DNA from: CAKZNE01 sp002695025
GTDB taxonomy: Bacteria > Bacteroidota > Bacteroidia > Flavobacteriales > Schleiferiaceae
Length of the DNA: 64,000 bases
Direction of reading: 5' to 3'
Assembly: GCA_913043285.1 (NCBI GenBank)
Contig: CAJWML010000001.1
Span: forward strand, 434,001 to 498,000
The translations under genes were made by a program, and so were the position numbers. Below, in pieces: positions 34,438 to 43,430 of the stretch. Numbering within the stretch: position 1 is the first letter of the stretch; each line of letters starts with the position of its first letter. The notes under the pieces were generated by a model, which had not been told where the DNA came from, ran no database searches, and saw only the letters and a program-made list of their open reading frames with translations.

Positions 34438-36431
34438 GCCAGGGCCAGTACCAGCGCTGTTCTTGAGGTAATGTACAGGCTTAAGCGGCCACTATCGCTG
34501 GTATGATGCACCACTTTATTGTCTATCCTGCCGTTACCACCAAATTCCTCATCATCGGAATTCAGAACGATCCTAAAACGACCCGTTTGGTGGGGGGTAA
34601 AAGCGTAATCCGCAATAGACCGCTCCGGGTGAAAATTAAAGATGAACACCAGGTTTTGGCGTTCAAAGATCAGTACGTTGTTCTCCGTATCTACATTAAG
34701 TTGCCGTGCAGCCTGGGCCTTGAAAACGTGGTTTTGTCGCAGCAGGTGCAACATGGCTTTATCAAAAAGAGCCATCTCTCCAAAACGCAGTTCAGGATCA
34801 TCGGCAAGGTGCCATTGCCTCCGTGCATATTTATAGCTCCAGCTATTGCCTTCCCGCGGGAAATCGATCCACTCCGGGTGACCAAATTCATTCCCAATAA
34901 AGTTAAGGTAGGCCTCTCCACCCACCGCAGCCGTTATCAGCCGTATCATCTTATGCAGGGCTATGCCGCGATCTATGATCACGCTTTCATCGCCCTTGCG
35001 CATGTGCCAGTACATCTCCTTATCCATCAGCCAAAAGGCCAGTGTCTTATCTCCTACCAATGCCTGGTCATGTGATTCCGCATACGCCACCGTTTTCTCC
35101 TTCCACCTGCGGTTGCTCAGCACATTCCACAGTTCATGCATATTCCAATCCTCATCCCGGCTGTGTTTCAGGAGCTTTATCCAGTAATCCGGCAAACCCA
35201 TGCCCAAGCGATAGTCAAAGCCCAGGCCTCCGTCTTTTACAGGGCGGGCCAGACCGGGCATACCGCTCATATCTTCGGCTATGCTGATGGCTCCCGGTTT
35301 TAGAGTATGGATCAGCTCATTGGCCAGTTGTAGGTAGCGTATGGCATCCTCATCCACCCCATCGCGGAAGTATTTATCGTAATGATCAAAAGCCACGTCC
35401 CCGTGGTGATGGTACAACATGGAGGTAACACCATCAAAGCGGAAACCGTCAAAATGGAATTCCTCCATCCAGTAGCGTAGGTTGGAAAGCAAGAACCGCA
35501 GTACCTCCTCTTTACCGTAATTAAACAGCATGGAGTCCCAGCCCGTATGATAGCCTCGTCCACCCGGGTGAAAGTACTGGTTCTGCGAGCCGTCAAAGTC
35601 GGCCAGGCCTTCGGCAATATTCTTTACCGCGTGAGAGGGTACTATATCCATCACCACCGCCACACCGGCCTGATGGGCTTTATCCACCAGGTACTTCAGG
35701 TCTTCAGGCGTGCCGAAGCGGGATGAGGGTGCAAAAAAGCTGGAAACGTGGTACCCGTATGAGCCGTAATACGGGTGTTCATGAATGGCCATCAATTGCA
35801 GGCAGTTATAACCTCCATCCACCACCCTGGGCAAAATAATATCCGCAAATTCACGGTAGGTACCCACGCCTTCTTTTTCCTGCGCCATCCCGATATGGGC
35901 CTCGTAGATCACCGGTTCTTCTATTACACCAGGATCAAAATCCTGGTCGCTCCAGCGGAAGATTTGTTCCGGGTTCCAGATCTGTCCGGCAAAATCGTGC
36001 GTTTGCACATCCTGTACCGCCCTTTTGATATAGGCGGGTATACGATCACGGGTAAGATCATTAGACAATACTTTCACCTTTAGCAATTGCCTGTGGGCCA
36101 GCCCATTTTCCCCGTCAGGAATAAAGATCTCCCATATACCACCTTCTCTTTTTTCAAGGGGGTGGCTTTCCGGGTTCCAGCGGTTGAAATCACCAATAAG
36201 CCACAGTTGCTGCGCAGCGGGCGCCCACTCACGGTACCGCCAGCCCTTTTTTTGCGTATCGTAATTAAAGCCCAGGAAAAGGTCGCGGTGCGCATAGGCA
36301 AGAAGAGAACCTTCCTCTTTTTCTATTTCCTTTCGCTTTTTGCTGAAAAACATATAGCGCTCATCAATATCCTCTTGGTATGGCTTCAGCCAGGGGTCAT
36401 CTTGTATAATGGGATAGGTCTTTTGCGGCAT
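34434..36431 (-). CDS. glgB: 1,4-alpha-glucan branching enzyme (GH13, eukaryote-like)
   Basis: The 665-residue enzyme makes alpha-1,6 branches in glycogen. It has an N-terminal CBM48-type domain (~40-150; YREWAPAAQQLWLIGDFNRW), a GH13 barrel (~170-560) and a C-terminal beta domain. The nucleophile D333 lies in GFRFDGVTSMLYHHHG and acid/base E386 in SIAEDMSGMPG. These motifs and GGEAYLNFIGNEFGHPEW follow the animal/yeast branching enzyme form, not the E. coli GlgB form. Together with GT3 synthase it gives a eukaryote-style glycogen synthesis pair. The gene is convergent with the GH57-like gene, sharing a four-base stop overlap. Confidence 0.94.
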   Translation of the reverse strand: MPQKTYPIIQDDPWLKPYQEDIDERYMFFSKKRKEIEKEEGSLLAYAHRDLFLGFNYDTQKKGWRYREWAPAAQQLWLIGDFNRWNPESHPLEKREGGIWEIFIPDGENGLAHRQLLKVKVLSNDLTRDRIPAYIKRAVQDVQTHDFAGQIWNPEQIFRWSDQDFDPGVIEEPVIYEAHIGMAQEKEGVGTYREFADIILPRVVDGGYNCLQLMAIHEHPYYGSYGYHVSSFFAPSSRFGTPEDLKYLVDKAHQAGVAVVMDIVPSHAVKNIAEGLADFDGSQNQYFHPGGRGYHTGWDSMLFNYGKEEVLRFLLSNLRYWMEEFHFDGFRFDGVTSMLYHHHGDVAFDHYDKYFRDGVDEDAIRYLQLANELIHTLKPGAISIAEDMSGMPGLARPVKDGGLGFDYRLGMGLPDYWIKLLKHSRDEDWNMHELWNVLSNRRWKEKTVAYAESHDQALVGDKTLAFWLMDKEMYWHMRKGDESVIIDRGIALHKMIRLITAAVGGEAYLNFIGNEFGHPEWIDFPREGNSWSYKYARRQWHLADDPELRFGEMALFDKAMLHLLRQNHVFKAQAARQLNVDTENNVLIFERQNLVFIFNFHPERSIADYAFTPHQTGRFRIVLNSDDEEFGGNGRIDNKVVHHTSDSGRLSLYITSRTALVLALA

Positions 36432-36604
36432 GGCGAGGCTTATTTAACGGTTCTAAAGTAGGCTTTTGCAAGCCACATTGCCTGCAAGCACCTGTTTAAT
36501 AAAACAAACTTCCCCCCTGTTTAGTACGCAGCTGGTACAGGCTTACCGCCTTTAGATCCCGAAAATATTTCCGAATCCTTATTTTCACCCTCCAATATCA
36601 AATT

Positions 36605-36997
36605 ATGGATCCCTTCACCCGCAAGGGGAAAAAGAAAACACGAATGGTTATTTCTGTGGTGATGCTGGCCTCACTGGCCACCATCCTCCTGTGCCTGAGA
36701 AATGGATCGGTTACAGGAAATACCCGCTTACCTGAACTTATGCTACGTTTTTTTCTAACTGTGGGGCTGATGTACGCGGTGTACGTGGGAAAACAATGGG
36801 CCCGCGTCCTAACTGTCATCCTGTTTTCCTTTGGGCTGCTGGGGGCCTTGGCCGGTATTTTCCGTTCATGGCCTTATCTTATGGGTATGTCAGAGGATGG
36901 GATACTCTTTGTTGCGTATTTCATTGCGGTATATCATTTCGCTTTTTCCGGCAGCTTTGTGGCCTTTCAGAATTGGCAGCAGAAGCAGGTCCACTAA
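36605..36997 (+). CDS. small integral membrane protein of unknown function
   Basis: The 130-residue protein has a basic N-terminus (MDPFTRKGKKKTR) and four predicted membrane helices (~14-30, ~44-62, ~66-84, ~100-120). No known motif was recognised. It starts 173 bases from glgB, which is transcribed away from it, and converges on the WG-repeat gene. Codon use looks like the neighbouring host genes. Confidence 0.65.
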   Translation: MDPFTRKGKKKTRMVISVVMLASLATILLCLRNGSVTGNTRLPELMLRFFLTVGLMYAVYVGKQWARVLTVILFSFGLLGALAGIFRSWPYLMGMSEDGILFVAYFIAVYHFAFSGSFVAFQNWQQKQVH

Positions 36998-37027
36998 AAT
37001 CAACCGAGAAGCAAAGGGTCACATACT

Positions 37028-39052
37028 TTATTCAAGCGGTTTTTTATAATCCTGCCGGCTGCCGTCACGGTTGATCCTGTACCAACCTCTCTCATCCTGC
37101 AATAACAGGTAAGGATAAGTCCCCACGTTTTCCGGTATTTCGTAAGCCTTATAGCGTGCCGGCTCTTTCCATTTGCCGTTTCCGTAAATCAATCCGTAAA
37201 GGCCATCCTGACGTACAAGATAGGTGTTATACACGGGGGTGGTTTGTAGGGTATCAAATACAGGTTCCGTAACAAGAACCATATCCCTATAGGATTTTCT
37301 CAGCTCCCACAAGCCCGACTTTCCGTTGCGTTTATAAACCCCCAGGTCGTTAACCAGAGCATAGGAGTATAAGATATCCACATGCTGAAACGGTTCATTA
37401 CGATAAACAGCCAACGTATCTGCCTGGTAAGTGCCCAGATAGCACGTGCCTCCGCTGCATACCCGGAAGGTCTTATCCGATAGGCGCTTTATCTCATCAT
37501 ACACGGTGTCCGTAAGGAGTTTGCTCTCTATGGAATAGATTTGCCCTTTGGAATGAGTGAATACCGCATAGCAATACTTCGTGTTACGCCAGGGTATCAA
37601 TGCAAAAATGGTATCCTGTTCCTCAGGAAGGATTACCTTTCCCTCCCGGCTTACCAGGCCCCACCGACCATTAGCTTTTACCATAAAATTGCCTCCCGCA
37701 GCGTGTACATTCGTATATTTTAAGGGCAGGATAAACCCACTGACCTCGTTATTGTAATACCCGATCAAACCGTCTTTCAATACTACGTGGTAATCCAGGT
37801 AATGATATACCGTGTCGTATTCCGGGGGAATTTTCCAACTGAGGTCAGCACTCAACACACCATAATGATCCCCGGACCGCCCCAGTAGCTCGGGGTCGTG
37901 AAACCGGTTACCGTAACCATATACTTCATCCACTCCCTGGGCGCTGCCCTGTTTTCCATCAAGGTTAAAAATGTATTTCTTCCCATCCTTAATACCAATC
38001 CATTTGTCCTTGATCAGGTTCAGTTCATCATACTGAGCGGGAATCAAAACCTTACCCTCTTCTGTCAGCAGACCATAACCTTCCGGGGTTTTGATCCGGA
38101 ACCGGCCCATCCACCAATCAACCTGCTCGTATTCAAAAGGCAGCGCTGTATGCCCATCCTTGTCAAGGGGGGCGGCATAACCATCCTTACGTACTATGAG
38201 ATAGGGCTCCTGGTAACCCGCAATTTCGTCAAACGAACATTTGACAAAGCGCTTACCATTGCCCCGGTAAACATGAACCGTGCTGTCATCTACTGCTGCC
38301 AGCAGAAAATCATAATAGTCATGGATATTTTGGTACTGAGTTTTGGTGAGGAGCCGGCCTTTTTCGTTGATGATGCCCCATTTACCATCTTTCTTAGCCG
38401 CGCCCGTGTGATAATAGTTCATAGCCATGGCGATATCATCGTATTTGGCTCGGGTTATGACCTTCCCGGTGGCTATTTCGCGCACGCCCCACTTTTGCGT
38501 TACAGAATCCTGGAACTCTTCAGTAGTCATTCCATCCCGGGGGTTCCAATACTCGGGCTGTATCATTTCCAGCTCACGCAGGCTTAAACCGGAGGTTTTT
38601 TGCCAGGTCAGCAAACCCTCATCCTCCATATCACGGATGTAGGCGTATTGATACCGTTTATTGATACGCTCTGCTTCTTCCCGCCCGGCCGTTTGCTCCA
38701 CCAGGTAACCCACCGCACAAATATTCCCTGAAGCATCTATAAAGCAGGGCCGCCTTTGTCCGGGATAATCTTCATTAACAGGGAACTGCCCACGCTGCAC
38801 ATACTCTTCCAGCAATTGTATCTGGTGTTGACGCTGCGTCATTAACGAGTCCGCAGTACTCCCTTCCTTCAGACGATCGATCACATAGCGGAGATGGGTG
38901 CTGACACGAAGATCTTCCGGGGCTTCGCCAGCCGGGGCGGAATAGGTGGAGGTCCAACTTGTATCTCCCAGCACCAGATTTATCGTTTGGTTTTGAGCGA
39001 AGAGATTTTGAGAAACCAACAGGCCCAGCAGGAGGAATAGGGTTGATCGCAT
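37028..39052 (-). CDS. secreted WG-repeat protein
   Basis: The 674-residue protein has a signal peptide (residues 1-19, ending NLFAQ). The next ~130 residues form a Bacteroidota-specific N-terminal domain with CFIDASGNICAVGYLVEQTA and a GLSLRELEMIQPEYW segment. From ~175 to the end are WG (KWG) repeats: KDGKWGIINEKGRLL, GYGLLTEEGKVLIPAQYD, NGRWGLVSREGKVILP and others. WG repeats are beta-rich binding modules of unknown target. There is no T9SS sorting domain, so it probably stays in the periplasm or reaches the surface by another route. It is alone in its transcription unit. Confidence 0.85.
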   Translation of the reverse strand: MRSTLFLLLGLLVSQNLFAQNQTINLVLGDTSWTSTYSAPAGEAPEDLRVSTHLRYVIDRLKEGSTADSLMTQRQHQIQLLEEYVQRGQFPVNEDYPGQRRPCFIDASGNICAVGYLVEQTAGREEAERINKRYQYAYIRDMEDEGLLTWQKTSGLSLRELEMIQPEYWNPRDGMTTEEFQDSVTQKWGVREIATGKVITRAKYDDIAMAMNYYHTGAAKKDGKWGIINEKGRLLTKTQYQNIHDYYDFLLAAVDDSTVHVYRGNGKRFVKCSFDEIAGYQEPYLIVRKDGYAAPLDKDGHTALPFEYEQVDWWMGRFRIKTPEGYGLLTEEGKVLIPAQYDELNLIKDKWIGIKDGKKYIFNLDGKQGSAQGVDEVYGYGNRFHDPELLGRSGDHYGVLSADLSWKIPPEYDTVYHYLDYHVVLKDGLIGYYNNEVSGFILPLKYTNVHAAGGNFMVKANGRWGLVSREGKVILPEEQDTIFALIPWRNTKYCYAVFTHSKGQIYSIESKLLTDTVYDEIKRLSDKTFRVCSGGTCYLGTYQADTLAVYRNEPFQHVDILYSYALVNDLGVYKRNGKSGLWELRKSYRDMVLVTEPVFDTLQTTPVYNTYLVRQDGLYGLIYGNGKWKEPARYKAYEIPENVGTYPYLLLQDERGWYRINRDGSRQDYKKPLE

Positions 39053-39138
39053 GATATAAATATAAGGTGGAAAGAGCTAAGGCCAATAATTTGCCAATTA
39101 GACTCCATAGAAACTGACCTTGAAGAAAAACGCCTTAC

Positions 39139-39702
39139 TCAAAGAAGAGCATGTAAATAGTCTGCCGAGCTCTTTAATCCGTTTTTCCTGAGATTATCCA
39201 ATACCTGGTATTCATCCATATCCGGATTTCTACGGTTTAGTACTAACTGACGAAAAGCCTGCAATGCCTTCTCATGATTAAGATCAATGATATCGGCTAT
39301 AAAGTCATCGGCTGATTTGGCCACCAAGCCGAAAGAGGCCAGATAATCGGAAGGAAAGTCTTTGAGATTATTAGTTACAATAATATTAGCATTGGTTTTA
39401 ATTGCAGCAGCAAGAACATGACAATCCTTGGAATCAGGCAAATCCAGCCCATCTATTAGTGGTTCATAATTAACAACCTGAGCATCAGGAAAAGCCTGAT
39501 TAGCAATGCTCACCCTCTTGAAGGCCTCTTCCTCGTTTATCCCTTTGCGTTGCATTACCTCCATCCATTCATCAAAAACATGAACGCTCCATTTTGGAGT
39601 AAACAGCTCATAATGAGCAAACCAAAATAACACATCCCGTATTTCAATGGGATAAATCACATTGGTATCCAAAACACATGTGAAGCGAACACTATGAATC
39701 AT
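39139..39702 (-). CDS. PIN-domain toxin (VapC-like ribonuclease)
   Basis: The 187-residue protein begins CVLDTNVIYP (D12), the standard PIN entry, with further acidic residues in DSKDCHVLAAA (~115) and TNNLKDFPS (~135). Four acidic residues of this kind bind metal in PIN ribonucleases. The C-terminal extension of ~40 residues is longer than in most VapC toxins. The gene overlaps the upstream HTH gene by 11 bases, the usual layout of a toxin following its antitoxin. The tRNA or rRNA target is unknown. Confidence 0.85.
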   Translation of the reverse strand: MIHSVRFTCVLDTNVIYPIEIRDVLFWFAHYELFTPKWSVHVFDEWMEVMQRKGINEEEAFKRVSIANQAFPDAQVVNYEPLIDGLDLPDSKDCHVLAAAIKTNANIIVTNNLKDFPSDYLASFGLVAKSADDFIADIIDLNHEKALQAFRQLVLNRRNPDMDEYQVLDNLRKNGLKSSADYLHALL

Positions 39703-40147
39703 ACAGTCCTAAATCTTCATCCCCTCTCATCATATCTTTCAAGAGTGATTCCCGTTCCTTTTTCATAGTGTTTTTATAGGCCATCACATCTTCAAACTTC
39801 ACCCGCCTGTGCCGCCCCACCTTAGTAAAAGCAATTTGACCCTCCTCCAGCAATTTGACAAGATGGGGCCTTGAACAACCTAATAATTCTGCAGCGGCCT
39901 GCGTGGTCATTTCCGTAGCAATCGGCACCAGTGAAACCGGCTTTCCCTGACTTGTAGCCTCCAGTATTTTGGCTAACAATTTTAAAGCACGCAGAGGAAT
40001 TTTTATCCTTTCTTCCGTTTCTTCAATCTCGATCTCCGGATTGTCTGACTGCAATTGCTTTAAGGTTTCTGCCAAAGCGTTATAGGACTCCATTGCTGCA
40101 ATTTGCTCGGCTTTGGAAGGCCTTTCAATATCTTTCATGTAATCCAT
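39692..40147 (-). CDS. HTH antitoxin partner of PIN toxin (excisionase-type DNA binding)
   Basis: The 151-residue protein has a helical N-terminal half (~1-65) and an excisionase/MerR-like HTH (~85-125): MTTQAAAELLGCSRPHLVKL, then GQIAFTKVGRHRRVKFEDV. The acidic C-terminus (DEDLGLYDS) could bind the toxin. It precedes and overlaps the PIN gene. The start at 40147 (MDYMKDIE) was kept; an ATG three codons later is possible. A palindrome just upstream (40161-40180) is the likely autoregulatory operator. Confidence 0.85.
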   Translation of the reverse strand: MDYMKDIERPSKAEQIAAMESYNALAETLKQLQSDNPEIEIEETEERIKIPLRALKLLAKILEATSQGKPVSLVPIATEMTTQAAAELLGCSRPHLVKLLEEGQIAFTKVGRHRRVKFEDVMAYKNTMKKERESLLKDMMRGDEDLGLYDS

Positions 40148-40160
40148 GGGTGCTTTCTTT

Positions 40161-40189
40161 ATTTCGTAAATAAACGAAATAAACGAAAC
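40161..40189 (-). promoter_or_regulatory. putative operator of the PIN toxin-antitoxin pair
   Basis: ATTTCGT and ACGAAAT form a perfect seven-base inverted repeat with spacer AAATAA, followed by a third half-site (AAACGAAAC). It lies 14-42 bases upstream of the antitoxin start on the minus strand, where a toxin-antitoxin autorepressor site is expected. Confidence 0.6.
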
Positions 40190-40327
40190 ATTGTTGTTAA
40201 CGCAACTATACTTCTTTCTACAAACCCTAGCAATATCATTTTGAAAGTGACATACTATCCACTTAGTATAACACTTCTTTTAGACAGTTGTAGAAAACAA
40301 GGCCCGTGATCCTTATTCATGAGAGGT

Positions 40328-40382
40328 CCTGCAGTGAGTAAAGCGAACGGCCTGGACCTCGGGGAGGATCACTGACCGCAGG
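40328..40382. repeat. hairpin-forming intergenic element
   Basis: CCTGC-AGTGA on the left pairs with TCACT-(GACC)-GCAGG on the right across a 31-base centre. It encodes nothing obvious and sits in a 375-base gap. It looks like a degenerate interspersed repeat, but only one copy is in this window. Confidence 0.35.
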
Positions 40383-40420
40383 TTTTCAAAGACGGACCAA
40401 AGCAGCCTTGAACTTCGGCT

Positions 40421-40442
40421 TCTTTTCTTTCAAAAGAAAAGA
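40421..40442. repeat. perfect palindrome TCTTTTCTTT/AAAGAAAAGA
   Basis: Ten-base perfect arms surround a two-base loop (CA). It follows the hairpin element at 40328-40382 and may belong to the same repeat. It is not followed by a T tract, so a terminator role is doubtful. The rest of the 40190-40522 gap shows nothing else. Confidence 0.4.
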
Positions 40443-40522
40443 TCGCTTGACAAAGGCTTTATTTTAAATCCATATACATTTACCTCCTTAGGCGTAAGAG
40501 TGCAAACGCTTAATTTTAAGGT

Positions 40523-40819
40523 ATGCCATGGATAAATAATCGCAATAAACCCATCCTTATCACCTTTGCTTTGGTGGGAACCGGTTATTTCATCGGAGCT
40601 ATATATTTACTTGTTAATGGCATGGTAGGCGTTGGTGCTAATCTTCGCCATTTACAGGCCGTTGGTATTACCCCCGCATTCTATCTGATCATGGCTGCAG
40701 CCTTTTATACAATATCGTACTACTTATATAAAAATCCGAAAACTCTGGAACAGCAGGACCACAAAACGAAAAAGCTATCCAGGCGTAAAAGGCGAAAAAC
40801 TAAAAACCCCAATTCATAG
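40523..40819 (+). CDS. small membrane protein of unknown function
   Basis: The 98-residue protein has two predicted membrane helices (~12-32 and ~52-70) and a strongly basic C-terminal tail (KKLSRRKRRKTKNPNS), which should lie in the cytoplasm. No family was recognised. It lies 81 bases before the TetR gene, whose own operator is in the gap, so it is probably not part of that operon. Confidence 0.6.
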   Translation: MPWINNRNKPILITFALVGTGYFIGAIYLLVNGMVGVGANLRHLQAVGITPAFYLIMAAAFYTISYYLYKNPKTLEQQDHKTKKLSRRKRRKTKNPNS

Positions 40820-40874
40820 GTTAACCCAACTTTCAACCTCAAACATTTGCCCGTTAAACTTTCCTGTTTTACTT

Positions 40875-40894
40875 TTGACTGACCGTTTAGTCAA
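40875..40894 (+). promoter_or_regulatory. putative TetR operator
   Basis: TTGACTGACCGTTTAGTCAA is an imperfect palindrome with perfect TTGACT/AGTCAA ends and a central CG, resembling common TetR-family operators. It ends six bases before the TetR ATG at 40901, so the regulator probably represses the whole six-gene operon. Confidence 0.65.
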
Positions 40895-40900
40895 TATAAA

Positions 40901-41476
40901 ATGGCACCACGTACCAAAGCTGAAAATCTTCGTATTCAGGAACAAAGTCGCCAGCAGATACTCCTGGCCGCCCTGCAATGCTTTGCCGAACTCGGATACG
41001 CCCATACTTCCATGGCGCGCATCGCCAAAGAAGCAGGCATCTCCAAAGGCCTGATCTATCATTACTTTGATAGTAAGGAAGCTCTGCTGGACGGCATCTT
41101 CCAAATGATGTTACAGGAAGCCGACCACATTATGGAAGGCTGGGAGGAAAAGACTTCCAAGGAAAAGCTCCGCTATACCATTGAGCAGTCTATGGTTTTT
41201 ATACGCCAGCAAACGGGCATCATGCGTTTCATGCTCTCTCTGGCTATTCAACCTGAAGTGACCAAAAACCTAAAGGGATTTTTTGAAGAAGAGAAGCAAA
41301 AACGCATGCATCAGTTTACGGCACTCTTTGAAGATCTCGGCTACGAGAACCCTGAAACAGAAGCCTATTACATGGGCGCGGTACTGGACGGAATGGCTTT
41401 TGGCTTTATCAGCCTGCCGGATGAATACCCCCTGGATGCCATGGAAGAAAAACTCTTTACGAAATACCAACTATGA
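40901..41476 (+). CDS. TetR/AcrR-family transcriptional regulator
   Basis: The 191-residue protein has an N-terminal TetR HTH (~12-55; ILLAALQCFAELGYAHTSMA, then IAKEAGISKGLIYHYFDSKE) and a helical ligand-binding C-terminal domain. It is the first gene of an overlapping operon: its stop overlaps the LolA-like gene by four bases. A palindromic operator lies immediately upstream. The inducer is probably a lipophilic substrate or envelope-stress molecule handled by the downstream exporter, but nothing in the sequence identifies it. Confidence 0.92.
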   Translation: MAPRTKAENLRIQEQSRQQILLAALQCFAELGYAHTSMARIAKEAGISKGLIYHYFDSKEALLDGIFQMMLQEADHIMEGWEEKTSKEKLRYTIEQSMVFIRQQTGIMRFMLSLAIQPEVTKNLKGFFEEEKQKRMHQFTALFEDLGYENPETEAYYMGAVLDGMAFGFISLPDEYPLDAMEEKLFTKYQL

Positions 41477-42213
41477 AACACCTCAGCACCCTTTTCCTGC
41501 TACTTTCCGGCTTTCTGGGCTACGCACAGGACGCTACGGAGATCATCCGCAAGTCCGAGAATAAACTGCGCGGTGACCACAGCTCCGGCACCGTACAAAT
41601 GACCATTGAACGGCCCAACTGGTCACGCACCATGACCATGAAAACCTGGAGTAGGGGCACCGAGTATAGCATGATACTGGTGACCGAACCGGCCCGTGAC
41701 CAAGGCACGGTATACCTCAAACGCAAAAGCGAGATCTGGAACTGGGTGCCCAGCGTGGAGCGCACCATCAAGCTGCCTCCTTCCATGATGTCGCAAAGCT
41801 GGATGGGCTCCGACTTCACCAATGACGACCTGGTGCAGGAGTCGTCCATCCTCAAGGACTACACCCATAAACTGCTGGGCGAAGAAACCATTCGCGGCAC
41901 CGCCTGCTATAAGATCCAACTCACCCCCAAAGAAGATGCAGCCGTAGTTTGGGGCAAAGTGATCAGTTGGATCAGCAAGGATGACTACCTGCAGTTGAAA
42001 ACGGAGTTCTACGATGAGGACGGAGAACTGGTGAACACCATGGAAGGCTTCGAAATAAAGGAGTTGGGCGGCAGGCGCCTTCCTTCCAAACTGGTGATGA
42101 CACCGGCCAATGAACCGGGTAACCGCACTATTATGCGCCAGCTCGAACTCAATTTCGATGACGAGCAGCCCGAAGGTTTCTATACTACCCAAAACATGAA
42201 AAGAATCCGCTGA
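41473..42213 (+). CDS. LolA-like outer-membrane lipoprotein-sorting protein
   Basis: The 246-residue protein has a signal peptide (MKHLSTLFLLLSGFLGYAQ) and a LolA/LppX-like half-barrel with MTIERPNWSRTMTMKTWSRG and a conserved YLKRKSEIWNWVPSVERTIK block. Members of this family shuttle lipoproteins or other lipids through the periplasm. It is coupled to TetR upstream (ATGA overlap) and to the permease downstream (one-base overlap, TGATG). With the permeases, ATPase and barrel it suggests a complete path from inner to outer membrane. The cargo may be a specific lipid rather than general lipoproteins, since a housekeeping LolA is usually separate. Confidence 0.88.
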   Translation: MKHLSTLFLLLSGFLGYAQDATEIIRKSENKLRGDHSSGTVQMTIERPNWSRTMTMKTWSRGTEYSMILVTEPARDQGTVYLKRKSEIWNWVPSVERTIKLPPSMMSQSWMGSDFTNDDLVQESSILKDYTHKLLGEETIRGTACYKIQLTPKEDAAVVWGKVISWISKDDYLQLKTEFYDEDGELVNTMEGFEIKELGGRRLPSKLVMTPANEPGNRTIMRQLELNFDDEQPEGFYTTQNMKRIR

Positions 42214-43430
42214 TGATCCTCAAGCTTGCCTGGCGGAACATCTGGCGCAATAAAAGGCGCAGCCTCCTAACAGCCGGCTCCGTGCTCTTTGCACTCTTTT
42301 TTGCCCTCATCATGCGCTCTATGCAATTAGGTGTGTATGACAATATGGTGCAGAATGTGGTCAATATTTCCACCGGTTACATACAGGTGCACGGCAAAGA
42401 CTTCTGGGACGAAAAGACCCTGGAGTACAGCATGGAGCAAACCGATAGCCTGGAACATACCCTACTGGCCACGGAGGGCGTGGCCGATGTAGTTCCCCGC
42501 CTGGAAAGTTTCAGCCTGGCCTCCACCGGCCGGGCCACCAAAGCCGCCATGATACTGGGGATTGATGCGGAAAAAGAAAGCCGGTATTTTGATTTTGACG
42601 AAGGTCTTACCAAAGGGCAGATCTTCCCGGATGGGAACGGTATACTGCTGAGTGAGGGGCTGGCGGAATACTTTAAACTGGACATCCACGATACCCTGGT
42701 GCTGATCGGCCAGGGCTACCACGGCATCAGTGCCAACGGCAAATACCATGTAAGTGGCATCCTCAAACTCCGCTCACCGGAACTGAATAAACAACTGGCT
42801 TTTTTACCACTCCGGGAAGCACAGTTCCTCTTCGGAGCGCAGCACCGCGTTACCTCCCTGGTAGTGGTACCGGAAGATCATGACGAGTTTGCCGGACTGA
42901 CCCAGGAGATACGCTCCGAACTGGATACCACCACCTACGAAGTGATGAACTGGCGCGAGATGATGCCCGAGCTGGTGCAGGCCATCCAGGCCGACAGTGC
43001 CGGGGGACTCATCATGCTGTTTGTACTTTACCTGGTTATCAGCTTTGGCATCTTCGGCACTATACTGATGATGACCTCGGAAAGGCAATATGAATACGGT
43101 ATCCTGATCTCCATTGGTATGAAGCGTGGCAAACTGGCCCTTACCGTGCTGCTGGAAACCTTCTTCCTATCGGTGCTGGGCGTTATAGGAGCCTGCCTGC
43201 TGGCCCTGCCCCCGGTGTTCTACTACCATGCCCACCCCATCAACCTGGCCGGGGAGCAAATGGGAAATGCTTATGAAGAATACGGTTTTGAACCCGTGAT
43301 CCCTGCTTCCAACGATCCTTCCATCATCCTTACGCATAGCGTTATCGTAGTGATCATTACGCTGGTGCTGGCCCTGTATGCCGTATGGAAGATCTACCGC
43401 TTACAACCCGTTAAAGCCATGCACTCATGA
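42213..43430 (+). CDS. ABC transporter permease, FtsX/LolC-type (first)
   Basis: The 405-residue protein begins LAWRNIWRNKRRSLL, the typical start of MacB/LolCE permeases, with one N-terminal helix (~17-38), a large periplasmic domain (~45-270) and three C-terminal helices (~270-395), including FGTILMMTSERQYEYGILIS. Such permeases do not form a classical channel but transmit mechanical force to periplasmic partners. It overlaps the next permease by four bases and differs enough to make a heterodimer like LolCE. Confidence 0.9.
   Translation: MILKLAWRNIWRNKRRSLLTAGSVLFALFFALIMRSMQLGVYDNMVQNVVNISTGYIQVHGKDFWDEKTLEYSMEQTDSLEHTLLATEGVADVVPRLESFSLASTGRATKAAMILGIDAEKESRYFDFDEGLTKGQIFPDGNGILLSEGLAEYFKLDIHDTLVLIGQGYHGISANGKYHVSGILKLRSPELNKQLAFLPLREAQFLFGAQHRVTSLVVVPEDHDEFAGLTQEIRSELDTTTYEVMNWREMMPELVQAIQADSAGGLIMLFVLYLVISFGIFGTILMMTSERQYEYGILISIGMKRGKLALTVLLETFFLSVLGVIGACLLALPPVFYYHAHPINLAGEQMGNAYEEYGFEPVIPASNDPSIILTHSVIVVIITLVLALYAVWKIYRLQPVKAMHS

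Noticed and set aside
40328..40442. Possible CRISPR or transposon end
   Set aside because: Only single hairpins are present, with no regular spacing, no second copy in the window and no transposase.
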